9,268 bases of DNA from the NCBI GenBank assembly GCA_937928665.1, contig CALFVM010000101.1, forward strand, positions 1-9,268, in the 5' to 3' direction. The notes under the pieces are model-generated. The model was not told the origin of the DNA, did no database searches, and saw only the letters and a program-made list of their open reading frames with translations. Origin of the DNA: an uncultured Candidatus Methylacidiphilales bacterium (GTDB lineage: Bacteria; Verrucomicrobiota; Verrucomicrobiia; Methylacidiphilales; CALFVM01). A program made the position numbers and the translations under genes. Of this stretch, positions 1 through 6,689 are shown one piece after another; position 1 is the stretch's first letter; every line of letters begins with the position of its first letter.

Positions 1-2
1 AC

Positions 3-71
3 GCGACTCGGCAGGAAGAGATCAAGGCTTATTTAACGGAGACGGCGCAGCAGCGTTTAATGACGTTGTGA
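3..71 (+). CDS. C-terminal end of an unidentified protein (5' truncated)
   Basis: The third frame is open from the window edge to a TGA at 69-71 and gives a 22-residue tail rich in Glu, Gln, Thr and Leu that looks like an amphipathic helix (EEIKAYLTETAQQRL). The frame is preferred because its stop lies 13 bases before the next ATG, with that gene's ribosome binding site in between, which is the spacing seen in the rest of the operon. Frame 2 is also open, but its translation is Gly/Asp rich and it runs into the next gene. The tail is too short to assign a family. By context it is the upstream member of the same operon. Confidence 0.45.
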   Translation, partial: ATRQEEIKAYLTETAQQRLMTL

Positions 72-84
72 ATGGAGGTAAGCG

Positions 85-741
85 ATGAAGTCTTTGCAGA
101 TCAACGAAGGCAATGAGGCGGAAACGCAGGCACTGCATGCCACCGTGTTGTGGGGCGGCTATAGAATGAAGCTGTGCCATGATTTGGCAAACGATTTAAC
201 CACGCTTAGTGCAATCCGCCTGATCATGGAACGGTCTGGGCGAGAAAGAGAAGTGGCTGGCACGCCGGGGGTGACGTCAACTTTGGAGCAAATAACCCGG
301 TCCCTGTCAGTTTCGGTGCGTCGTTTCCACGATCTGCGGGCTCAGAGTCCCGAATTGGGACGAACGTTGTCGGGCGAGGAATTTGAGAGGCGGTTGACCG
401 ATACTTTCGGGGCCGCGGGGTGGCAGGTGAGGTGGGAGGAAGGGCCGCCACAGTCGGTGGTCTGTCATTGGGACCTGTTGTGTGTGGTGCTGAAGGGTTT
501 GCAACCCCTGCTGGCTGAGCCTGGGGTTGTTACCCTGACGCGGCCTCCGGCGTCGTTGACCGGAAATCGCCCGGTTCTCGGTTTGTGTTTGGGCGAGGTG
601 AACCAACGGGCAGAGGATCTCGAGGAGAACGCAGTTTTTCTCGCGGTGAAGCAACTGGTTTTTGCCATGAACGGCTTAATGGAGTGTCGGTGCGTGGGGA
701 GGAGTTCAACGATCCGGATTCTTCTTCCCCGAACCGATTAA
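85..741 (+). CDS. ChpT/HisKA-like histidine phosphotransfer protein (pseudokinase-like)
   Basis: A 218-residue soluble protein. Residues 26-47 form a histidine-kinase dimerisation-type helix with an H-box, KLCHDLANDLTTLSAIRLIM, placing a candidate phospho-acceptor at His32 followed by Asp33. This resembles the 'LCHDL' box of ChpT-type phosphotransferases. A second helix (about 66-84) would complete a four-helix dimer bundle. The C-terminal half looks like a reduced GHKL (HATPase) fold: a helix at 130-143 occupies the N-box position but lacks the Mg/ATP-binding Asn residues, no DxGxG box is seen, and the protein ends with the typical last strand GRSSTIRILLPR (205-216). It therefore probably relays phosphate rather than binding ATP. 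The start at 85 is fixed by GGAGG at 74-78, six bases upstream. The likely partner kinase is the PAS/GAF sensor at the end of the operon or the truncated upstream gene. The family call is from motifs only; a degenerate histidine kinase is the alternative. Confidence 0.62.
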   Translation: MKSLQINEGNEAETQALHATVLWGGYRMKLCHDLANDLTTLSAIRLIMERSGREREVAGTPGVTSTLEQITRSLSVSVRRFHDLRAQSPELGRTLSGEEFERRLTDTFGAAGWQVRWEEGPPQSVVCHWDLLCVVLKGLQPLLAEPGVVTLTRPPASLTGNRPVLGLCLGEVNQRAEDLEENAVFLAVKQLVFAMNGLMECRCVGRSSTIRILLPRTD

Positions 742-753
742 CGAGGAGAGATT

Positions 754-1602
754 ATGACGACGAGTGGAAGCGCGATTGTTGGTGAGGCACCCAGCCGTTG
801 CCCGGTGACCCGATTGAAGCGGTGGCTTGGACAATGGTTTGACTTGGGGTCCAGGGATGGAGCTGGGTCCAAGGCAGGGCAGGGGCGGTGTCCCCTGGGC
901 TTTGATACGCCCAAGGAAAGTGTGTTTGTGGAAAAGGCTGCGCGGGAAGCTGCGGAAACTCAGGTCGTGTGCGGAGATGCAGAGGCCGGTCGCCTCTTGG
1001 CAGAGACGCGAGCAGCGATTTACCATTGGCCGAAGGATTTCAAGGGGTTTGCCTGTCGGTTGCGTATTTTGGCCGGAGGGGACGAGTGGCGTGGGAGTTT
1101 GCGGGCGGGTGGTAGTCGGAACTATGAACTGGCGGTTCCCTCGTTCCCCCATCAGCCCTGGTTACGATTTCAGATCGAGGAGTTTTTGGCGCACCGGGAG
1201 CATCCCACAGTCAGCCGGATGGCCTCGCCAACGGGGGTGGTTTTTGGAGATGATGATAGCGTTTATGGGAGGCGGATTGACTTTCTGGGGGATAAGATGG
1301 GGAGCTGGTATCGAATTCGGGACCGGAAATTGACGATGATTGGAAGGAGTTATGCCCGGCAAAGGTTTGTTATTACGATTGACGCGCACGAGGAATGTTC
1401 TCCAGGGCGGTATGCGTCGACGTATTACACGGCATATTACTGGAATCTGGAGTCGGAAAAATTAAACAGGGTGGAGGCATTTATGGATGATTACATCCGG
1501 CTGGGCGGAGAGTCGCTGCCAGCCCGACGACGGTATGTGGAGACAACCGACTCGGGGATGGTCAGCCGGAGTGTGGAGTTTTTGGATCATGAACTTCTCT
1601 GA
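754..1602 (+). CDS. DUF3386-family protein with two N-terminal Cys-Pro heme-regulatory-type motifs
   Basis: A 282-residue protein with no signal peptide or membrane helix. From about residue 73 to the end it follows the pattern I recall for DUF3386, a family of unknown function widespread in cyanobacteria: an early Y/W-rich motif (AAIYHWPKDFKGF, about 87-99), then YRIRDRKLTMI, RFVITI, an acidic segment with GRY and YY, an ExFxDxY stretch, and a LPxRRRYVE segment near the end. The pattern suggests a beta-rich sheet or barrel. The first 70 residues are an extra, less conserved extension with two matched motifs, SRCPVT (Cys16) and GRCPLGF (Cys46), both fitting the [K/R]-C-P-hydrophobic heme regulatory motif. 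The start is well supported by GAGGAG at 743-748, five bases before the ATG. The gene sits 12 bases after the phosphotransfer gene and 6 bases before the giant globin-like gene, so it is probably co-translated with them. A role in heme or bilin handling is inference. Confidence 0.72.
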   Translation: MTTSGSAIVGEAPSRCPVTRLKRWLGQWFDLGSRDGAGSKAGQGRCPLGFDTPKESVFVEKAAREAAETQVVCGDAEAGRLLAETRAAIYHWPKDFKGFACRLRILAGGDEWRGSLRAGGSRNYELAVPSFPHQPWLRFQIEEFLAHREHPTVSRMASPTGVVFGDDDSVYGRRIDFLGDKMGSWYRIRDRKLTMIGRSYARQRFVITIDAHEECSPGRYASTYYTAYYWNLESEKLNRVEAFMDDYIRLGGESLPARRRYVETTDSGMVSRSVEFLDHELL

Positions 1603-1608
1603 AGACTT

Positions 1609-4600
1609 ATGAAGATTCACGCAATTATTTTTGAGCCTTTTCAATCTTCGCGCCTGCTCATTCGTCCGTCTCATGACGCTTATGCGGAGCTGGGACAGGC
1701 TTACCTGTCCTCGATGGAGGCCCAGCAGGCCACGAAGCGAAGGAGCCGCCAAATAGCGGCGTCTGCCGTGAAGTACTTGCGGGAGTCGATGGAGGAGCCA
1801 CCCGCGATTATGGAACCGGAGGTGATCCGGGTCTTGAACCTAGTGAGCGACGCGATGGCCCTAGGGATAGATCATCCAGCACCCTTCTCCCAGGAAGCGC
1901 ACATTGAGTTGAAGAAGCTGATCGGTGGAGAACCCAGGATGGGCCAGGCCTGGCGGCGGGTGGTCGCGGGGTTAATCCAGGCAGCCGAACGTGAGATGAC
2001 TTTTGAGGAGTTTATTGTTTTTGATGTGTTTGCGGCCAAACTAGCGGAGGCGTTTCGCTTTGGTCAGGCCGCCTGCGCAATTCGGTCGCAGGTGGACGCA
2101 ATGGCGGAGGAGGCAGCCGCACGTTTTCTGGGCTATTGTGCCGGGGAGCCTGGGGTTTCGTGGACGATGGAGGAGAGGGAGGCGACCAAGGAACTGATTC
2201 GTGAGTTTTATGCCGGCCTGACCGAGGTCTTGGAGATGAGTCTGAGCCTTGAAGTGAGGCTTTTTTTGGTAAGGTTTACAGCCGAGCGTTTTGCGGTTCG
2301 CTATGAATGCAGCTTGCAGGAGTGGCAGTTCCTGTTCTCTGTTTTGGAAAACTGCGTGGAGGGTCGGGCCGGTTTGGAGGTGGCCGGGCATTTGCGTGAG
2401 TTGTTTCAAGGAATGCTGGAGTGCGCGACGGGGATTGGCTTTGCCGGAGCGGCGCACCGCAAGTACCCGGAGATCCAGCCCTTGCTTGAGGAGGTGGGCA
2501 TGCCACCGACAGTCGACTCTAAGCTTTTGTTGCAGGCGGCGGTGGGAGAAATGTTGATGGGGGCAGGCGGTTGGACAGAGCCGACGCCACCGATCCGGGT
2601 GTGGGCGATTGTCCACGGACAAAGCGTGTTCAGCTCGGTCAGTCCGTCTGACTTTCGAAAGGCGCGGAAAGTTCTGGCGGAGTCCTTGTTACTGGTGGCA
2701 GAGCGCTCCTGGGTGGATCGGGTGGATGAACCGCTTGAGCAGATGGAGGCGGCTGTTGAATGGGTGGCGTTGCGCCGTAAAGCCGGTGAATGGATGGATG
2801 GGGTGGCGGAGCGGGCAGTTAAAAATCTCACGGAAGGGTTGGAGGTCCTCAGGAGTAACAGCCGACTGACAGGTGATGTGATTGCACTGATGGATCATGC
2901 CTGTCTGGCTGATATTTATTTTCGTAACCCGGAACAGAAGACCACTTATTTGCGACGCTGGTTCCTGGTCAATATTGTGCTGGGCCAAATGGAAAATGGT
3001 TGGCAGCACGGGAAGACGATCGCTTCTTCCCTAAGAACGGTATTTGGGGCGGTGGGGCCTGGGGGGTCTTTGCACGAGAGGGTGGCGCAGGGTTTGGAAC
3101 ATTTGGAAAAGTTAGGAGGCTGGCTGGAGGAAGGGGAACGGGTGTTGGGCGCCTGGCCTCATTTAACCGCCCACGGCTTGGCAATTGAAACGTATATTCC
3201 GGAGGCGACCTGTCAGAGGGATGCCCTGTGGTTGCTGCGTCGGTTGGTGCTAGCCTGGCTGCATGTGGGGATACACCGGGCACCGAGGGTGACGTTGCGC
3301 TGGTTGGCCCGGGAGGTGGTGCCGTTTGCAAAGCATCCGAATGTGGAGGATTTTGAGCGGACGTATCTCAAGGCAGTGGAGATGGTGGAGGCTCATGAGG
3401 TGCTGCGGACGTGCGGGGTCGTGCCGATATTGCGAAAGGTGGCAGAAGGAACGACTTCGGCGGTGTTAAGCGAGCGTTTGTGGATGGACAGTGTGGAGGT
3501 GGCGAAACGGGCGGCGGATCAGGTGTATGCGGAATTGCCGGAGTATGCCAGAGAGGCGGAAACGAGGAAGGGAGCTTTCGGGGAAACTTCGAAGGCTCTC
3601 TGCGTGCGGGATCAATCGCTGATTCTGAGGCGGATTGCCAAGGCACTTGATCCGGAAGTGAGTGATCCGGAGGAGTTTGTCGGTTTGTGGTGGAATAACG
3701 TGGTCAATGCCTACATCCGGACGAGGTCTTCAGGTCTCTTCGCCACACAACTGCGGGCATTACGCCGGGCAGGTGAGGAAGTGGTAGGGCCGAAGGCGGG
3801 GGCAGCCGTGGAACGTATTCTGAAACCGATTTTACCGGGGGCAGATGAGGCCGAGGGAGGTTCTCTGCCTGATCGACTGGTTTTCCGAGACGCCATGAGT
3901 CGGGCACCAGTTCGGGAGGGTCTGGTCGGTGCTGAGTCTTCGGCTTTGGCAGGTTGGGCCAGGGAGGAGCAAGGAAAGCTAGCCGGGTGGATGGCCCTAC
4001 ACCGGTCTGAAGCAAAACGGTATGCTCTCGATTTTCCAGTAACGGGCCAAGGGTTCGAGGTTCCGGCAGCGGTTGGGGAAGCGTTCGAAGGAATTTTGTC
4101 CAGGCAATGGCCTGCCTTTATTTTGCACGGCGGACTGGATGATGAGGGCTGTGAGGAGATGGGGCGGTGGGCAGGAGGTGATGTTCAATTAAGCCAATGG
4201 GCGGAGCGCTGCCTGATGGGGTGGATGACCGAAGCAGCCAGCCGGCTGGAAGAGGGCGACATCGCACGGGTGATTTACTTCGGGCACTGGGTCGAGTGGT
4301 TGCGACAAATGCGGGCGGGGGTGCAGATCATGAAGTCAGCGAGTGACTGGGCCAGTGCCACGGTCGAGCACTTGCACGGAATCATCCCTGGAGAGTTGTC
4401 GGCAGCGGGACACGCAGTGGACGCGGAGAAGTGTCGTCGGGACTTTAGCCGCCTCATGGTGGTGCTGGGGAAGCTTCTTCAGGAAAAGACGGCGGATTCT
4501 GCCCGGATTCATCTACAGAGGTATTTGATTCAGATGGTGGTCCCCTACACCAATTACAATGAGCTGGTTTGGTCCATGGTCTGGGGTTCTGTGGAATTGA

Positions 4601-5955
4601 AGCGGGGTCCAATGGGCGATATGGAGGCTGAGGCAAGTCTCACGAGTTGGTTTTCGGAATTGGAAACGTGCGGGCGCTGGCTGAGCGTCGTGGGTCCAAT
4701 TGCACGCCGGGTGAATGGTGGGGATGAGCCCGTGTTCAGCGCGGATGCGAAAGAGGAGGCAGCTTGGCGGGACTCGATCAATCTGATGTTGTCGCTGGCG
4801 TCACTCGGTTCTCAGCCTGAAGGGGAGATTTCGCCACGGCTGGCCCGGGCCGCGATTTTGTCACTGCCATTGAATCGAGGTGTTTTTGAAAGGCAATTGT
4901 CCGCAGTAATATCGGCGGTACGGGACTGGTTTTTAGAGTTGGACTTAACGCCTATTCGCCGCGCAGCGGAGGCGATGAAGCAAGCAATTGAGCGCGAGCA
5001 GGTGCAGGCGAAAGGGTGGGGTCAGGTTGGGGTGTTGGGGCCGAAATTGTCGCAAATGTTGAAATGTTCCGACGGGGCGGGAGTCGCCTTGTTGGGAGGG
5101 GCAATGCGGGAAGTGACTGGCCTGGTGGGAGGGCCAGAGCCGATGGGTTTGTCCACGGTTTTTCTCTGGACGGACCAATTGCGGAGCTCATGTCCTATGG
5201 GAACACGGGTGGATGCAGCCCGGTTAAAGACGGCCCTAGCCAATTTGTTGGCGGATATTCCCGAGGTCTGGAGCCGGGCGGAATCCCGCGTAAGTGAAGT
5301 GGCCGGGGGATGGGACAAGAGTGAGGCACTGCGGGAGATGTGGCGAATGACCAACGAATTCAACCTGGCGTCAGAACATGGGGTTTCCTGTGCCCGGGAT
5401 CAGCATTGGCTGGCTCGACGGGTAGCCGTGGCCGTGTGCGTCGGAGAGCCCAGCGCAGCCGGGGTTCTCCGTTGGTTTGGTGGGGAGGTTCTGAGGCAGG
5501 CAGGTTACCTGGAGACGGAGACGGTCCTCCGAATGGTGCGCCATCTTCGGGGACAATTTGAACAACTCATGGAAGGGAAGCCTGATCGGCTGAAACTTCT
5601 TGATGAGCTGATAAGCGGTGTGCCCGGTCTGATGGTAGGCCGCAGGTTGTATATCCAAGGTGAGGAGGTGGCCGATCGGGTGGTGGAGCGTGCGGGCTTG
5701 GGTCGTGAGATTGATCAATCCAAGTGTCGGCGTGATGTCGGACTTGTTTTGAAGGCAACGGGTTGGGATATGTCTTTAGGACGTGGGCAGGATGGGAATT
5801 ATTTCGGCCGCGCAGTGACACCATTTTTGCAAGAGCCAACGCGGGAGATGGCTGGTAAAGTCTTCCGCTCGCTGGTGGAAATGAGTCGGGAGGAATGGTC
5901 AGTGGAAGAGTCCAAGGCGGTGGAGGGGACTTTTCAGGAGTGGGTGAGATCATGA
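1609..5955 (+). CDS. Giant tandem phycobiliprotein-like (BBAG-like) globin-repeat protein
   Basis: A 1448-residue, almost wholly alpha-helical protein without signal peptide or transmembrane helices. It contains repeated segments resembling the phycobiliprotein fold around the chromophore Cys (Cys-84 region, consensus CxRD then YYLRL..Y). The Cys-x-Arg-Asp motif occurs at Cys535 (CQRD), Cys665 (CVRD), Cys942 (CRRD), Cys1261 (CARD) and Cys1373 (CRRD). A sixth copy has Ala in place of Cys (AWRD, Ala1052). A seventh, near 440-470 (TYLRRWFLVNIVLG), keeps the following helix but not the motif. The best domain is about 595-745, where AKRAADQVYAELPEY, 20 residues before Cys665, matches the phycobiliprotein helix 'VKQAGDQLFQKRPD'. 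The first 400 residues are helical with no clear Cys motif and may be more degenerate copies. The protein ends just after the last repeat. In phycobiliproteins Cys binds the bilin by a thioether and Asp holds the pyrrole nitrogens, so up to five bilins per chain are possible (inference). The start follows the previous stop by 6 bases with only a weak ribosome binding site; an internal ATG at 1714 is a weaker alternative. Its stop overlaps the bilin reductase start, which strongly supports a bilin-related role. An unrelated helical-repeat scaffold is the main alternative. Confidence 0.7.
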   Translation: MKIHAIIFEPFQSSRLLIRPSHDAYAELGQAYLSSMEAQQATKRRSRQIAASAVKYLRESMEEPPAIMEPEVIRVLNLVSDAMALGIDHPAPFSQEAHIELKKLIGGEPRMGQAWRRVVAGLIQAAEREMTFEEFIVFDVFAAKLAEAFRFGQAACAIRSQVDAMAEEAAARFLGYCAGEPGVSWTMEEREATKELIREFYAGLTEVLEMSLSLEVRLFLVRFTAERFAVRYECSLQEWQFLFSVLENCVEGRAGLEVAGHLRELFQGMLECATGIGFAGAAHRKYPEIQPLLEEVGMPPTVDSKLLLQAAVGEMLMGAGGWTEPTPPIRVWAIVHGQSVFSSVSPSDFRKARKVLAESLLLVAERSWVDRVDEPLEQMEAAVEWVALRRKAGEWMDGVAERAVKNLTEGLEVLRSNSRLTGDVIALMDHACLADIYFRNPEQKTTYLRRWFLVNIVLGQMENGWQHGKTIASSLRTVFGAVGPGGSLHERVAQGLEHLEKLGGWLEEGERVLGAWPHLTAHGLAIETYIPEATCQRDALWLLRRLVLAWLHVGIHRAPRVTLRWLAREVVPFAKHPNVEDFERTYLKAVEMVEAHEVLRTCGVVPILRKVAEGTTSAVLSERLWMDSVEVAKRAADQVYAELPEYAREAETRKGAFGETSKALCVRDQSLILRRIAKALDPEVSDPEEFVGLWWNNVVNAYIRTRSSGLFATQLRALRRAGEEVVGPKAGAAVERILKPILPGADEAEGGSLPDRLVFRDAMSRAPVREGLVGAESSALAGWAREEQGKLAGWMALHRSEAKRYALDFPVTGQGFEVPAAVGEAFEGILSRQWPAFILHGGLDDEGCEEMGRWAGGDVQLSQWAERCLMGWMTEAASRLEEGDIARVIYFGHWVEWLRQMRAGVQIMKSASDWASATVEHLHGIIPGELSAAGHAVDAEKCRRDFSRLMVVLGKLLQEKTADSARIHLQRYLIQMVVPYTNYNELVWSMVWGSVELKRGPMGDMEAEASLTSWFSELETCGRWLSVVGPIARRVNGGDEPVFSADAKEEAAWRDSINLMLSLASLGSQPEGEISPRLARAAILSLPLNRGVFERQLSAVISAVRDWFLELDLTPIRRAAEAMKQAIEREQVQAKGWGQVGVLGPKLSQMLKCSDGAGVALLGGAMREVTGLVGGPEPMGLSTVFLWTDQLRSSCPMGTRVDAARLKTALANLLADIPEVWSRAESRVSEVAGGWDKSEALREMWRMTNEFNLASEHGVSCARDQHWLARRVAVAVCVGEPSAAGVLRWFGGEVLRQAGYLETETVLRMVRHLRGQFEQLMEGKPDRLKLLDELISGVPGLMVGRRLYIQGEEVADRVVERAGLGREIDQSKCRRDVGLVLKATGWDMSLGRGQDGNYFGRAVTPFLQEPTREMAGKVFRSLVEMSREEWSVEESKAVEGTFQEWVRS
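2926..5950 (+). repeat. Diverged protein-level tandem repeats centred on CxRD motifs
   Basis: Within the giant protein, the helix carrying C-x-R-D recurs with codons for the key Cys at 3211, 3601, 4432, 5389 and 5725, an Ala version at 4762 and a motif-less version near 2926. Each is followed by a hydrophobic helix with an Arg pair or LxR, then a 'G' turn and two more helices ending in a charged amphipathic helix (for example VLRMVRHLRGQFEQLMEG after Cys1261). Spacings between neighbouring motifs are about 95, 130, 277, 110, 209 and 112 residues, so some units are near full globin length, some look trimmed, and the 277-residue gap probably hides a degenerate unit. The copies do not match at DNA level, so this is an old duplication, not a recent one. 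Confidence 0.6.
3391..3843 (+). other. Best-preserved phycobiliprotein-like domain of the giant protein
   Basis: Residues about 595-745 can be laid against an allophycocyanin-type chain without large gaps. The helix VAKRAADQVYAELPEY (631-646) is followed by a 14-residue charged loop, then SKALCVRD with Cys665, Arg667 and Asp668, then a hydrophobic helix, a turn, a PEEF helix and a final helix near LRALRRAGEEV. The Cys, Arg and Asp positions correspond to the bilin-binding triad of phycobiliproteins. This is the segment to use first for structure or profile searches. Confidence 0.6.
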
Positions 5956-6689
5956 TGATACCCGGGGAGACGCGGTTGCGTTGTTTGGGTTTGGCAGAGG
6001 AAGAAATGAAACGGCTTTTGGCGACTTCCGCGTTCGAAGCACGTGAGCTGGAGGAGGACTTTTCCGAACGTGTTGGCCGAAACGGGGTCCGGGCAGCCTC
6101 CTTGTGTTGGGCTCACCCGGAAGGGGCCGAGGGCCGGTGTGCGCTGATTTATTCAGAGCGAATTGAGATCCTCAATTTAATGATTTTTCCTTGGGCATCG
6201 GAAAGGCTGCCGGTATTTGCGAGTGAGTTGATTCTGATGGGGGGGCGAGTGCAGGTGGCGGTTGTGGATTGGCAGATGCCGGAGGGGGCGGATGCGTTGT
6301 CAGGGGCGGATGCAGCCGAACTAGCGGGTTTACATGGAAAATGGGCGGGAACCTTAACCCCGGGCGGGGCGTTGCCGGGATGGGCGGAAAGGCATTTTAC
6401 TCCCTTCTGTATCTATACCCGCCCACGAACGGAGGATGAGACCAGGGCGGTGCAGGGAGCCTTTGTCGAGTATCTGAGCCGCTGGCTAAACCGTTGTCGG
6501 GGCCGGTGGGGCGATAAAAAAATGGAATGGTGTGGTGGTCCGGCTCTCAACGATTATCTTCATCACCATGTGGAGAACACGCCGGGACGTCCCTTTCTAT
6601 CAAAAGTCTTTGGCGAGGCATGGGCAGAGCGATACTTCCGGGAGTTTATGTATGCCCCACTTAAGCGGTTTGAAATCATGGCATCATGA
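5952..6689 (+). CDS. Ferredoxin-dependent bilin reductase (HY2/PcyA superfamily), atypical
   Basis: A 245-residue protein, the usual length for FDBRs, which reduce biliverdin IX-alpha or its dihydro forms using electrons from ferredoxin in the cytoplasm. Family marks seen: EILNLMIFPW then LPVFASELILMGGRV (72-100, central beta sheet), FTPFCIYTRP (149-158), and the diagnostic C-terminal block ENTPGRPFLSKVFGEAWAERY (208-228), in which FGEAWAERY is the same as I recall for PcyA. Against Synechocystis PcyA, His88 is Asn75, as in several non-PcyA FDBRs; Asp105 falls on Glu92; Asn219 falls on Asn209; and no acid is seen at Glu76. The enzyme is therefore unlikely to be a standard phycocyanobilin-producing PcyA and fits better with the 'pre-PcyA' group of heterotrophs. 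The start at 5952 is chosen because its ATG overlaps the previous stop (ATGA); a longer in-frame start at 5895 adds only Gly-rich residues inside the upstream gene. The adjacent ATG at 5955 is also possible. No heme oxygenase is visible in the window. Confidence 0.85.
   Translation: MMIPGETRLRCLGLAEEEMKRLLATSAFEARELEEDFSERVGRNGVRAASLCWAHPEGAEGRCALIYSERIEILNLMIFPWASERLPVFASELILMGGRVQVAVVDWQMPEGADALSGADAAELAGLHGKWAGTLTPGGALPGWAERHFTPFCIYTRPRTEDETRAVQGAFVEYLSRWLNRCRGRWGDKKMEWCGGPALNDYLHHHVENTPGRPFLSKVFGEAWAERYFREFMYAPLKRFEIMAS

Noticed and set aside
3..71. Upstream fragment as the end of a heme oxygenase
   Set aside because: A heme oxygenase would be expected nearby, but 22 residues show no heme oxygenase feature, so the call would be guesswork.
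85..741. A complete, active histidine kinase
   Set aside because: N-box Asn and DxGxG residues needed for ATP binding are missing.
2041..2622. Long antisense open frames across the window, for example 2041-2622, 5567-5953 and 7134-7580 on the minus strand
   Set aside because: They lie opposite well-supported genes in GC-rich DNA, have low-complexity Pro/Arg/Ser-rich translations, no ribosome binding sites and no recognisable domains.
5895..5951. An earlier in-frame start for the bilin reductase
   Set aside because: The added 19 residues are Gly-rich, lie fully within the upstream gene, and the ATGA overlap start at 5952 gives the normal family length.
1609..5955. Giant protein as a HEAT-repeat bilin lyase (CpcE/F-like)
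   Set aside because: It is helical and repetitive, but the recurrent CxRD motif followed by a phycobiliprotein-type helix fits chromophore-binding domains better, and HEAT units of about 30-40 residues are not evident. It remains the main alternative for the N-terminal 400 residues.
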